In this document: piece after piece, positions 10,179-23,617 of the stretch
How positions within the stretch are numbered: position 1 is the stretch's first letter
Layout of the letters: each line of letters begins with the position of its first letter
From: Seison nebaliae
Lineage: Eukaryota > Rotifera > Pararotatoria > Seisonacea > Seisonidae
Direction of reading: 5' to 3'
DNA length: 64,000 bases
NCBI GenBank assembly: GCA_023231475.1
Contig: JALJEE010002175.1
Coordinates: 78,986 to 142,985 of the forward strand
The notes under the pieces: model-generated
What the model saw: the letters and a program-made list of their open reading frames with translations, nothing else
Told to the model about the DNA's origin: nothing
The model's database searches: none
Program-made: the position numbers and the translations under genes

Positions 10179-13100
10179 TAAGGTTTCATGAAAATTTTAG
10201 AAGTTTTTCAAATTAAAATAAATTTTGTAATTCAATTCCGAGACGATATCTTCCCTCAAATCTTTAATTCATTCGAATATTGTGAGTGAGAGAATTTGGT
10301 GAGTTCACTTCGTCTTCTATCGATCTATGGGTGAGGGGTGAGAAGGGAGAAAGAATAATAATGAGGACGAAAAAAAAGTTTATCTATGATTTTTGAGGAA
10401 TGTGTATATTCTCTCTAATCGATCGATTCCACGCAAATTGAAAGAAGCGACCGGAAAGCATTGCGAGCAAAGGAACGTGATATGCGATGAGACGTATCAG
10501 TAATGATGGAATATAAGGTAGGAGAAAAGGAAGGAATAAGTGTAACAGAATGGAATAAGTGTTACTTGACTCTTCGTACGTGTTCTTCATTCTCTTAAAC
10601 AACTTTTCTTCCTTGATTCGCACGTAACGAATTCGTGCGCGAGACCTTCTGAAAATGTCATTAGTCATGATAGACGATGAAAGTGAACACGAAAAGTATA
10701 GAAGAAAGACTAAATGAAGAGGAAAATTAGTTGCGATTACTAAAACAAGAAATATTAATGAAAATAAGACGAATTATAATTATTACAATATTATCACAAC
10801 AGATAATAATGGCATTGATGATCGTGACGAATTCGTCCCACCTAACTTTCAATTACCAATAAAGACGAGATAGATCAGGAGGTAGCAATTCACTACTAAC
10901 GAATTCCGTAATGAATGCACAATGCCTTCTCTCGATTCTCCTTTACACACACCATCCATTAGTTGGTCGTTTCGGGAGTGAGAATTGGCGAATAGGCCGT
11001 TGCGTCTCGTGTTCCACAAACTTGACTATTCTTTATTTATGACGATTGTTCTATTTGGCTCAACGACTCTCGTACGAGCAATGAACGACTGTGGAATATT
11101 TGGGGGGGAGATATGTATACACAATCATTACATATTGATTAGTGTCTATCTTCATTCTCGATGATGGAGAGACGAAGGTTCGGACTCTACAGTACGACGC
11201 ATTATATGGTAGTGATGTGTATAATATTGTACGTATATTAATAGCATCAGCTAACAAACTTGGTTAAATAAGAGATAGAAATCATGTAAAAATTCTCATT
11301 CGTGCAGATGGCACTCGCTTGTGCTCGTTACATAAAAATTGTGTTTGTGCGAATGAATCGTGAAATAATCACGAATGCCACTCCGATGTCATTAGTATCA
11401 CGCTATCGACTTCAGATAACTGTATCATAGTTGTCATCAGACAATTCTTTGACAAGAACGATAATAAGAGGGGAATGAGCAACAATCAGGTCATATCGAT
11501 AGAGTGATGGGACAAGAGTGAAAAGATGAAAGAAGAATCCAAATAAGAAAGTAGTGAGTATTTGTGAACATTTTATATTTTCGTAAGCACATCCCCAATA
11601 ATGGAGTTATAGATAAATAAAGTCATCTCTGATTTGTTTCTTATATGATCATTCGTCCAACTACCTCTATTACACAGATTCATCATAACACCATATAACC
11701 ATTTGAGATGGATGAGAATGCGATGTGGCTCCTCCTCTATGTGACTGATGGTTATACCGGAATAAATTATTTCACTTCTCAACATTCGACTTTAATTATA
11801 TTTGGCATGTGATCCGAATTTTCGATTCGACCTTCTCCATTATACTTCTTCAAAAACTAATTTTTCATCTACTTTCCAAGATTAATCGACGTCCTTTTCA
11901 TCGAAGAAGCATTGCACTTTTGGAGATAAACTTTCTCTAAAAGCATCAACCAAGCACACCGAACTCCGTTCGTGTTTAATTCTGACATTAAACTACTCGT
12001 ACGTGAGCAACACATTCTCCACTTGTACCCGATCGCTGACTCTACATGCTGCCGTGTTGTTCTTATCAGCTAATAATAAATTGCCGCTATGCTAAATTGA
12101 TAAGTACATGTCCATCAATTTTAACTTAGCCCTTCAACTTTACTCTCATGACAAACATTACTTCTTCTCAACTTCTTCTCAACTTCTTCCGATTCTTACG
12201 TGATAACCATTTTGAAGGAAATTACCGTGATGAATCTTGTGCCTATTACCATCTCTCCCAACGGAAAATAGTTCATTAAAATCCTCAACCGTGAACACTA
12301 GTGTGATCTACGAGATTACGTCACTGATATCGAAAAAACAAAATAAACTTTTCGAAAGAGTCATTACATAAACTTGTCGACTAATTTAAATTAAATATTA
12401 AAACTTATTGGCAAACACATTATTTAAATCAATCTTCAACTTAATCCCAATTTCATTTCAAGATCCAATAAAGTAGATAAAACTGAATGTTATCGAATAA
12501 CCAAATCTTAACATAATTTCTCTCTTACCGTTAACATGATAATTCTTCTAATTCAGATTGCTGCTCAATAAAAAGAAAATTAATTTTTTTAAATTTATCT
12601 TTTCTTTAAAACATTTCACTAGATTTCTAAATTCGACTCAATTTTAATTTTAAACGGCGGGTACACCTAAAATGATGATATGAATAAAATGAAATACCAC
12701 AATATTGGTAACAAATTGAATTAGGGAAAAGGAAGAAATGAAGGATTTCCTCTGAAATTCAGTAGGAGAAAATCGGTTAATTTGTAGGGAGTCACCCTCG
12801 CTAATCATAACAGTTATTTGACTTGGAGATAGAACGATGATGAATGTTATGATATCGTTTGGTTTGACGTGATCGACATCGTAATAACAATGACTCGCTT
12901 AGCTTGTTGACAAGGCGATACTACATAGTTGGGTAGGAGATTTCAGTGTAGAAAGTTTTATATGATAATCGTGTATCTAATAGTCAACGTAACTTCCACT
13001 TATTTGTGTCACTTTTTTGATGGATGATTCGTTTCTTCTTTTTTTTCTTATCTGTATTTGTCCTTTAAGAGACTTTATTTCGTTCACTTTTCGGACAATT

Positions 13101-16073
13101 GCGATTAACCTTCGATGAGATACAACATATTATGAATTGTTTATTCCTTCGCATAAAATTCGTTTGTCTAATGATAATTATTATTGATCCTTTCGGTTGG
13201 AGCGAAATGGAGAAGAAGTTGAGAAACATAACACGGAATTGGAGGAATAATCTCTATGTCGACTAAGAGAGAGGATGGTGGCGGGTTTGTTGGGGGGAGA
13301 AGTTGACATGTGGAAATGATGGAAGGGTGGGGGGGAATGACGATGATAATTATCGAAATCATCGAAATTTATAAAGGAAATTTTGAGATGCGAATATAAA
13401 CATGACTGGAGGAGAAGGAAGAGCAGTGTAGCGATAAACGAAAGAGGAAAATGAAATTGAAGAATTAGTTCTTTTTTCTTATTTATTATCTGCACCAGTT
13501 ATGTAATATGAGAACAATATTTTATGGATAAAAGGTTCGATCTCTCGTCACGATTTTCACGATGCGTGCTCTTGTCTCCATTGAAAGGATTCGTGTGACA
13601 AGAGGATAGAACATTTGCACAGAATAGATGTCTATTATTCATTTTGCTTTTTCTCTCCCCTTCTCTCTCATTCCTTTTCTCGTTCATTTATTCCTTCCAA
13701 TGTGGAATGGAGAGCTCATCTATTCGGAACAAGGACCGAACTCGCCAAACTATCAAGATGAAAAACAATGATAAGTAATGAATCGAAAACAACTAAATAT
13801 GAAACTGAAGATCAATGGTCATTCCGACAATATAGAATCTGAATGATTGCACTGCAGTCAAAAGCATAAATTTTCCTCGTTCATTCTACATAAACGAGTC
13901 GGAAGGACTCCGAAGAGAAAACGTGACATTTCATTACGTGTTCGAAATCTTGCCTCCTTCGCGACTATTGGATTTTCTCCATAGCGGCAGATAACTGACA
14001 ATGGAAACAAGAAAAAGTTCATCATCATACTCATGAAAATGAAAGATGAAGATGAATAATCTTCCTATTGTAGCTATAGTGATTATCGTAAACTATCTCC
14101 ACATAACAATCTCCAGCAATTATCTCATTATTAAAATGTGCTAGAATAATATTAAATATTATTTCGAATATATTTCAATAAGAATTTTTTCTATTAAGTT
14201 CTCCTCTAATCGATTTACATAACATCAATAAATATAAGATGAAATTGTTCGATCTGATGAAACTCATCCATTATCCTGAGGTTTTCCATCGTGTTATCAT
14301 TTTCATTTCATAATTCATCTCTCATCGTAAAATGTTCAACGGATAAATTCATAATCAAACTATCAAAATTCATCAATTATTTGAAAATTTTTAGTTTAAA
14401 GAGACAATTATTAAATTATTAAACGACATTATAAAGAGTTGTTGGACTGACGATGGATAACTTATCGATTATTTAGAATGGGAAGAAGTGACAAAAGAAA
14501 AACTATAAGTAAAATTCTCGTTGTATTTGGAAGAATAGTAATTATTTATTACTAAAATAACTTAATTAGATCGAGAGTTTATTTTCGAATGATGGAATAA
14601 ATAAAAACACGGATTGGTGTTGAATGGGACAATTGGTTATCTTATAAATATTGTTGTATGGTTGGAGAGTGGATGAAGAGCTGGGCTTCCTGTCACTATT
14701 TTGTTGTCACGTTAACTGTCGATAGAAGGAATGTCATATGCATAATATCAGTACGTATGAATGAGAAGTGGAGGTATATCATTTACGATGACTATTTCAA
14801 TCGATTTGAGGTGAAGTTGGTGTCTCATTCATCGTAATTGAATGAAAGAAGAGAAAATAAAAAAAGAAACATTGGCAAATATCATCATCATGATCTTTAT
14901 TATATTGATTGTGATCATGATGAATTTCATTGGGACGAGCACCTCGTTCCTACAATCTACAAGAGTGAAATGAGAAAGTGTTGTACGATTGTGTCACGAG
15001 TAGTGAGGAACGTATCATTTTGTTCGACATTCAATCTGCAGCGTCATCATTTCCTCACGAACATGCGAGAAGTGTCTTAGCAGCATGAACGATTTTCGAG
15101 GAATGATTGTGCTTTGTTCAGAGAATTCTTCATTTGGCGTCCTCTTCTCTTGTTCTTACATCATCCCAGAAAGCTTTCCTTAATATTTTCCTACTTCGAA
15201 GCAAGTCGTCAAACTTTTTAAAGCCAGCAATTATTCGGGAGAAGAGAATGTGGAAATCATTAGAGATTAATACTCGCTTCGTGTCTCACTAACTACAGGA
15301 GAAGTTCTCAAGTCACAGGCAAGAAATGCAATTTTCTTCTGCCTCATTTTCATCATTTGTCGCTAGCATATGTACAGCGAATAATCGTTGTTATCATGTA
15401 AAATATGTGGGAAGGGTGAACGACGAGAGACCACACAAGAAATGAATAAAAAGAAAACTATTCTCCTATGTGAACACAATGAGGCAAGATTGTCAACATC
15501 GCATTTACTTTCTTTGACATGCAACTCGTGCCAAAATGAAGCAGAATAATCAATTGACACGTAGAATAGTGTTCGGTGGTACCATTTCACTCCCATTGTT
15601 GATCTATGTACACACAATTACACACAATTTGAGACAAGAAGTGCTCCCTCATATCCCGTCCTACCTTTACCCCACAATTGCCCGTTGTCATTGTGAATAG
15701 ACATCCTATTCCTATCTAATACGTTTATGGAAAACATTCCTCATAATCTTCCTGTTCTTTCATTGAGTGCCAATCTCCAATTATTTCCAAATTTTCGTGT
15801 CATTTTCATTCCAAATATCATCAACCGTTAATGTTTTTATTATCGTTTAAAATGGAACGTAATCAAATTAAGAATGTTTTTCTTGCAGAAATGTTGAGGA
15901 TGTTAAAGAAAGAAATTGTAAATTTAATTTAAGATTGCGAAGAAACTAAAGGAATTGCAGTGAATAAAAAAATTTTTGGAGGTTAAACTATTACACGTTA
16001 AATAGATATAATACGGAAAGTGGATAATGTTTTTTGTGTTTGAGACCGGTATAATAAAATGGAGTTCGTTCAT
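10179..16073. other. 5.9-kb gene-poor stretch
   Basis: No ORF here has a family match, splice-consistent neighbours or sensible composition. The longest are a 104-aa ORF at 13181-13495 (-) and a 94-aa ORF at 10384-10668 (-), both judged chance. Base composition is slightly less AT-rich than in introns. There is a small tandem of a 12-nt unit (cttcttctcaac) near 12165-12190. Since the BEN gene starts at its left edge, it may hold that gene's promoter, enhancers or 5' UTR introns (inference). Confidence 0.5.
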
Positions 16074-17240
16074 TCATTTGATTTCATTCAACCTATTCAC
16101 GGTTCTTATGATCCAAGATAAATAGGAACCGATTCGTGTGTAAATTCCGTAGCCTTGGCAGAATTCGTCACCGAAACTTACCAAACCGGTTTGTATCCAG
16201 ACATGTTTCGGTAGAACTTTATCCTTTTTAGGGAAATAAACATTCCGTTGCATTTTCACCATTAATGGCGAACCGCTATCACCCTAAAATAATTATTAAA
16301 ATTTTGAAAAAAATTTAAATTTCAGTTTCAGGGTAATGAAAAAGAAAACATTGCAGGAATCTAATTGATGGACGATATCGCCTGCACAAATTTGATTTGA
16401 TCGATTGACACGAACACCTACTCGATCCGCACAAATATCGATAGGTTGTGCTCGTACAATTACTTGCCGTAATGGTACACTCGCCTTTCCGTTATCTGGA
16501 TATTTTAATATCCGTAATATATAGATGAATATAAAAGAAGATGGAGATGAACAAGTTGTGTAGCCCCAGCCACTCACTATCATTGGTTTCGTCTCCAGTT
16601 CGTGCACTTCGGAAGGAGCAGGTAAACAGATGGGACTGATTTTATTTGTATATGTCACCGGTTTGTTTAATCGGACTAGGGCGATATCATTCTTTTCAAT
16701 CAATGCTTCATAATCCGGGTGCTTCAAACAGACGTATAATGGAAAGTATATGAGTTCAAACTCGTTCAAAAATTGCGGCCGTTCTCGCTTGAATGTCGCT
16801 ATTCTTGTCATGAATTTCCGTATATTTATGAATACCGAAATAGAGACTGACATTATTTCTAAAAATTGACACAGATTTGATATACACTACATATTCAAAA
16901 TGGGACAAACATATTATTATAACAATGCGCAGCGGTTAAGACGAAATTGTTATTGAGGAGAGCACCTGCACATAATTTGTAACCTTCAGAATGAGCCCGT
17001 TCTGACAGAATGAGAACCACCCAAGGATACGAATTCGGATTGACAATATTACCACCAACAATTCTACCGATCGTTGCTGATGATTTCTTTTTCGCCATTC
17101 CACAAAGATCGGGAAAATCTTAAGAAAGAAATTTGAATTGATTAAATTTAAAAAATTCGAACTCTTTTTATACAATTTCTGGAGATCTTCATTTAATTCC
17201 TTCACAATTTTTGGAACGAATTTCACATCTTCCGTACTAT
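16074..17240 (-). CDS. Trypsin-like S1A serine protease (5' end unresolved)
   Basis: Endopeptidase cutting after Arg/Lys. In order: a pro-region (STEDVKFVPKIVKEL, then FPDLCGMAKKKSSATIGR), activation site R/IVGG, TAAHC with the catalytic His, NDIALVRL with the catalytic Asp, SGWGYTT, LDSC carrying Asp189 of trypsin-type specificity, and GDSGSPL with the catalytic Ser, ending NRLNEIK. The pro-region Cys can tether the propeptide after activation. Several introns of about 40-80 nt split it. The chain after TAAHC is best read through one intron as NNVSLYFGIHKYTEI, in another frame from the longest ORF. Residue 197 is Ser (GDSGS) where most relatives have Gly. The first exon with the signal peptide was not found, so the start is partial; secretion is inferred. 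The His, Asp and Ser of the triad are intact. Confidence 0.87.
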
Positions 17241-17479
17241 CTGGAGAATAGAGAATAAATATATTATTCAGAACTATTCATTCATCACGTACATATAAGA
17301 ACTACACTTCTATCAGACGATTATGATCTAACTCGAAAATCCCGAAAGTTATTAAAAATTTGCACAAAATATGATTTTTCGACGTTTTTTTTTAATTAAA
17401 TCACTGGATTGTTCTACGGAGAATATTATTGTAAAAATTATGGAAGAGAAGACTTTGAAGTCTATTTATTTAATTATTA

Positions 17480-18432
17480 TTACGTCCACCAAAAATTTTG
17501 AAGCTTACCAATTTCATCATTATAAGAAAAGAAAGACGATAAAGATGATGATAATGATGATGATGGGATGACATGTGATGATGTAATTAATTGGGGCACA
17601 AGACTTAATTGGTTGGAGGGGAGAAGTGGCCATTTGTTCGTCTCATCATCTTTATTCTTTAGAATCTCCAATTTCTCAATAAGATAATTCAAACTATGAA
17701 GAATACTTTGTTCCCATGATGCAACGTATTGGGGGAATGTTGTAGTGACGAGAAGGAGATCACTCGAATTTAATAAGATCTTCGTTGTCTGAGGTTGTTT
17801 GGGTTGTAAGGCGTTGAAGAAGTTGTGATCAACATCCGTTTCATAATCATAATCGTTATCAAATATTTGTGAGTCACTTTCGTGATTTGGATGATCTGAT
17901 TGAACATCATTTAACATCAATCAATCGATCAATCATAAAAACAATTAAACAAACAAAAAACGAGTTTTTAACCTGTGTTTGGTACAACTGAATAAATGAC
18001 GAAACCGAGAAAAGCGCCCATGATTAGGAGGATAATTATCACCACAACCCACCACTGCCGATAATTCTCTTTGAGATTCTTCAGAAACCTTTTCCCAATT
18101 TCTCTCCTTTTTCTTTTCACTTTTTTGTGCTCCTCATCAATTTCTTGTCTTTTCTTCATCAATTCGCCGGCTCTCAATGGCGTCAATTGGTAGATTTGTT
18201 GGGGTGAGGATTGAGGGGTATAATTATCGGAGAGAAATGCTAAATTCTCATAGTATAACGTCTGAATGTTAGCATGCTGATCGGCGACGGATGGCAAACT
18301 GATATTATAAACGGACAGTTGACTTTTCGGCAAATGGGGCAGAGGCTGTTGTGAGTCTTCTTCGTCGTAGGAGGAGGTGGTTGAGATGGAGAATTCTCCG
18401 GGTGAAACATAATTTTTTTGTTGCGTCATCAT
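17480..18432 (-). CDS. Single-pass membrane protein, about 290 aa, unrecognised
   Basis: Exon 1 (17973-18432) starts MMTQQKNYVSPGEF. A 77-nt intron joins VPNT to DHPNHESDS in phase, and exon 2 (17480-17895) ends IGKLQNFWWT. The N-terminal 120 residues are Ser/Gln/Pro-rich and hydrophilic, then a very basic stretch (KKVKRKRREIGKRF) precedes one helix (WWVVVIIILLIMGAFLGFVIY, about residues 127-147). The distal part has Asp/Asn-rich and Leu/Ser-rich segments and one NSS glycosylation site. Lack of a signal peptide plus a positive flank before the helix suggests type II topology with an outside C-terminus (inference). No domain recognised. Confidence 0.65.
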
Positions 18433-21400
18433 CTGAGATTAAGTACTGAATGATGTTTATTAATCCATTCGGTCGAGTTCCTCGATCAGAGACGACGATG
18501 GACTGATAAATGGTCAATGGTGAATGTCTGACCAAATCACTTTACATAAGACGGAAATTGAATAAGAAATTGTGGAAGAGATTTAATTCTCTCATACGAA
18601 CTCATGCCATCGAGACATCAATGTATAGAAGAGGAAACATCGATTTGTTGAGATCTGTTTCTATTAGTTGATTATCTGTAGAAGTTACGAATAAATCTAT
18701 CAGGAGTTACAGAATGCCGTGTTGGAAGAAAGTTAAGAGGAAATAAACTAGGAAAGTTCATATTTCTTAATCGAATGGAAAGAATGGATAGAAATCGTAA
18801 GAAATACCATTGCGAATGTCTAATCGTCTAGTCGTCAGAGATGATGTAAAGAGAATTTGAAAATCGTTTCTCGATCAACTTCACAAGTACCTAAGAAATT
18901 TCGTAATTATTTCCTATCAATCATTTTTAATATGATCAATTTCACTAATCATAGTCATCATGATCTGCATAGAATGTTCGGAGTAATCTCATAAAAATTT
19001 AACGATGAACTTAAAAGTCAAATTATTAATTTCCGTATTCTGACGACAAGCCACCACAACTTACGAATGACTTATGAATTATCTGCTGTCAGTAAATGCC
19101 AATCGAATGAAGATCATCATCTGTTAAATTTTCCACTAGAAGAGTGGATTCCAATTGATAAAAGTGTGAGAAATGACGGACAATCTATTGTGAGTATGGA
19201 AATGTCGATGGAGGAAACCATCATATTCTACATAATAATTTCTTTGCTGAAGAATTTCACTCGGAGAAATTACTCTCTCGTTTATTAGATGAAAGAAAAG
19301 GAAAGAATTCATTTATATCCACTTACGAAATATGACGACGACGAGACGTAATGGTTACCAAGAAAGAAAACGTTATGTATGATGATAAGGAGGAAATAGA
19401 TGATAGTGGATTTCAGGAACAGTAGAAGTGAAGAAAAGGAAGGAAAAACTTATCGGCAGTTACATACCGAAAATGGACTTATTTAGCACGATCGTTCTAT
19501 GAAATAATTACTTAAATTACACCAGTTCCCACAAACATAACTTTATGGAACATTTTCGTTTCATTTCAAAAAAAAACTAAAAGTTCTCCAGGCGACAATC
19601 AGGGAAATTTGCAATAATTTCTAATAATCATTTCTCATTAATTCTCTTCTCAATGACGACGTTTCAGTGAAGAACTCTTGAAAAATTGAAGAGAACTTTG
19701 TTCTATTTGACGGAAGTAAAAAAAACCGTTCAAATACCATAAACATTTGGAAGACTCTCAAAATAACCGTATGTTTAGTGGCGGGGACAAAGGAACTTGT
19801 TATTAAGGAAAAAAGGAACGTATATTAGGCAACGGAATTTATTGAATATAGAAACCATGAGATGGTGGCGGAAAAACTGTTTTATGGAATTGGATAAAAA
19901 CGATGAATAAAAAATAGTCAATCAATCATCAAGTTTGGACGACAATGAGCATAAAGTGAGAGCGGATGTGTAACTGGATAAGGAAATGTGAGAAGGTACT
20001 TCCATTAATTGGATGTATGATTTGTAGGGAAAGAATTTTCATATTCACATGTCGTAGATACGTTCGTTATTTTACCGTTCCTTTCCAATTCCCCATTTCA
20101 AATAAAGTAGAATGATTTATAAAAGTTCCTAATCCTGACATTCAATGACGTCAAGTCGTCTTCAATCATTTCTTCCGTATCCATCTTTTCTACCTGAGGG
20201 GAGGAAAGTTGTGAACATTATAAGTTTACTTCTCCGCCATGTACATGTATATGTGGATCTCATTAAATCTATTCCGCGTTAGTCATCATTATGCTATTTC
20301 ATGGGTCCTTATGTCGTCATTCGATTGGAATTGATATCAAATAACGATGACGCCTGATTCGAATAAATTAATTGTTTACAATGAGAAATAAAAGAATAAA
20401 ATCATTAGCAAACCAATTCTTCTATTATCCTCTCAAACACATCTCTTTGATCTACTGATTATCTTCCACTAATCGAACGATAAGACGAGGAAATGACGAA
20501 TAACATCATCAATTCCTCCCACCAATCTGTTATCGATCGAATGGAGTTAGACAAAGTAATTTTAAATTTACCTCACCATTTTGGACGAGAAGTTGAAGAA
20601 GAAGAAGAAGAAGAAGTTGAATAATTTGCGGAAACTATTGGAAATTAGTTGCTTTAAAATGATTCCAATATTAACATATTATTTCACTATTAACACGACG
20701 GAGAATTGGAGATGAGAGGAAAGGAAGAGGCAGAAAACTTCATTCATAATTTGCCCTCGAACCCAAATACCTTGAACTTGCATCGTAGGAAAATGAGAGA
20801 AAATTGAAAAATATCACAAAGTTTCATGTTCCATATGATTCGATTCCTTCCTGAAACAAAAATTTGGAGTTATAATTGAACGTATGGGAAGAAACGATAT
20901 CGTCCTTCAAATATCATTGTCGTTTTCGTAGTATTAACACGGCACATAAAAAAAGACAACAATGAAATGAATTTCAAATGAAATTCTCTCAATTCTTCCT
21001 CGTTTTAACTAGTCTCCTTCGTTAACGAATCGATTTCTCCCCAAATGACTAATCGATAGAGACATATGGAAGAAATGAAGTGGATGTGATGAAGTGAGTA
21101 TAATGTGTGTTTTCTGCACCATCTGCTAATGACTCATCATCAACAATGTAGAAATTAGAGAAATATTTAGAAATTAAATTTATAGAATAAAAGGTCGTTA
21201 CGTGTCATTACCGCATCAGATGATTCCATCGAAGGCCTCCATTTCCATGAAACGTTTGACGATTAAGGACGAATGTGATAAGAAGAAGAGACACGATGTC
21301 TCTTTTTATTCTCTTCTAGCGTAAGTGTTCGATGTCAGTAATGTCATTGCAACTTTCCCGTGTAACTTATCAGAAAATATCAGTTGATCGTAACATAGAA

Positions 21401-22155
21401 ATTGTAGTCCTTCAAGTAAAGTGTTGAGAAGGGAAACATTTAGAATTTTCCTTTGTAGAATTAGTAATTGTGTAGAGGTGGAATGTGAAGATAAGAGAAA
21501 AAGTTCGTATCGTCGGCGAAAGAGAAGACAAAAAAAGGAGTTGATTGGAACTGAAATACAAATAACATCTCAAAGAAGGCTTCAGTCGTATGAGTCGTCC
21601 TTCAACTTCATTCCTCATCTTTTCTTCACTGACATCTTATCGTCTATCAGTTGACGACCGGTAGCGTTACATTCGAAATGGAAAGTGGCTGATCCTCGAA
21701 TCAATCCATTTCATATTAGAAGGAATGATGGAATTCCATCCTTCTTCCACACACGGAATTCTCGTGTTAATTCGACGGATATATCGTGAGAGAAGAAACG
21801 GGGAAATGTTTCACCAATCCAAATCATTATTATTGATAGGGAAATTACTAATTTTGTCTTTAATAGAATTTCACTTCTCTTCAATTGAGAGGAGAGACAA
21901 TTGAATCAATTCCACCGTTTCTCTAATAAATATGTATATGCTCTTTGTATGAATAGATTACAGCTGTCACTATTCATTTGTTTTCTACTTAAAAGGAGAA
22001 ATAACGGAAAGTCACTTCCGTTCATTTTATTAGTATTATTAACAAATATACAAATGTTACACATTGTAAATAAGTCACTTTCCTCCTCATCTTACCATTT
22101 CCTTTACGTACTACGTTTATCAATTCAATTATTTGTTTATTACACAATTTGCTAA
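18433..22155. other. 3.7-kb gene-poor stretch
   Basis: Only short ORFs (73-84 codons) with no family features. A (GAA)n-type microsatellite lies near 20596-20620. It probably holds the upstream region of the membrane-protein gene at 18432 and the 3' side of the trehalose phosphatase. No RNA gene or transposon was recognised. Confidence 0.5.
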
Positions 22156-23389
22156 TCAATTCCGCTTATCCAAATCGACGATATACTCCGACAGTTTTCT
22201 CAGATATTTCTCCACCAACTCCACACTCATCAATCGATAATTTGCGAATGTTTTGCTCTTCCTCAATTTCTCTTGTTTGTTCGTCATTTGTAGTAGACCG
22301 CGGACTAATATCGCTTCATAGTTCTCACTTCGCATATGATCCTGACCATAAATCTTCTTCAATTCTTTGAATGCCGGTTCGTCAGATAATTCGTCTCCCA
22401 AACAGATTGTTATCGTTCTCTTCCATTCTTCCACATTGAAATTCCTCATCAATTCATCCACCACATTATGGTTCTTGATCTTGAGAGTGGAATCCGTATA
22501 ATTACTTCCATTGTGCACATATTCGGCAAGCCAAATTAATGCTTTGCCTTTATTCCAATCGAAATCTGGAGAGACCTCATATAAACCATTACCTGAAACA
22601 TATCATCATATATATTAAATAAAATTATAAAAAAATAATAATTTTAAATTTTAAATAATTCAAATTTAATTCAATTAATACAATATAATTAAATATGAAA
22701 TATAAATATTTTATTAATGAAACTATTTAAATCTAACCAGGAACCATCGATAAACGAAGTGAATTGGTTTTTATAATTTTTTCCATGATCTTCAAAACCA
22801 TCCCACAATATTTCCGTTCCAATTTCACTTTCTCTTCTTTCGACGCTGGACTGGCTTCGATGTAATGTCGAATTCGCTTCGTAAACACCGAACTGCCAAT
22901 CTGTTTCACTTGAATATCGACATAGTCCATAAGAATTTTATCGTCGATGAATTTCGTTTTTTTCAATTCATTCTCCAAATTCTTATGGAGAGTATCAAAA
23001 TCATCAACGTAATCCTTCCCGATATTCTTGATCTCCACGTTCTCATAACCTTGTGATGTCACGCTGTATTTCTTGATGTCGTAACCATGACAACCAGCCA
23101 CCAATATATCATATTTTCCTAATTTCTCAGCACCTTGATCAGAATCGCGACCAGTTATCAGGAAAATGTTCACCTGCAATGATTTACACGCCTTCGCTTT
23201 CGAAAATAATTCGTCCAGTGCACTTTTCATTTCATTGGTGAGTGTGGCATTGACGGGATCAATTTCAGGAATGTTCACCAAAGTTCCGTCGTAATCGAGA
23301 AAGATATTGAGATATTGAACATTCTTCAAATCGAACGCCAATTTCGGTTCAACTAATTTCTTTATATCAACTTCTTCCACTTGAGACAT
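22156..23389 (-). CDS. Trehalose-6-phosphate phosphatase (HAD), 362 aa
   Basis: Removes phosphate from trehalose-6-phosphate in the cytosol, the last step of trehalose synthesis. Exons 22738-23389 and 22156-22592 join in phase (LSMVPG/NGLYEVSP) over a 145-nt intron. HAD motif I is FLDYDGTL near residue 30 (nucleophile Asp, general acid Asp), motif II is FLITGRDS, and motif III/IV is ICLGDELSDEPAF near residue 285, coordinating magnesium. The cap domain lies between. The length suits a stand-alone OtsB-type enzyme. No trehalose-6-phosphate synthase domain is present, whereas insects usually carry both in one polypeptide. It sits 228 bp downstream of the amide hydrolase on the same strand. Confidence 0.9.
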
Positions 23390-23617
23390 TTGGAGGAAAA
23401 AAATGAAAATTGAATTCTACAAAACTAAACAAAGAGAAATAATAAATTTTTCGAATTGAGTCACTTTATACCGTTATGTTACTGCTCTTTCCTTTCGAAT
23501 GGCATCGATTGGAATATGCTTTTATTTCAACAACTAAAATATCTACTGATAATGGAAAAGAATTATGCAAATAATTTTGAGTATTTTTCTTATTCATATT
23601 GTTGAGCCTAAAAATTT

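Noticed and set aside
10384-10668. 94-codon ORF with ATG and a hydrophobic middle
   Set aside because: No family features, splice partners or conservation evidence; isolated in a gene desert.
13181-13495. 104-codon ORF with a signal-like start
   Set aside because: Pro/Ser/His low complexity in its distal part and no partner exons; likely chance.
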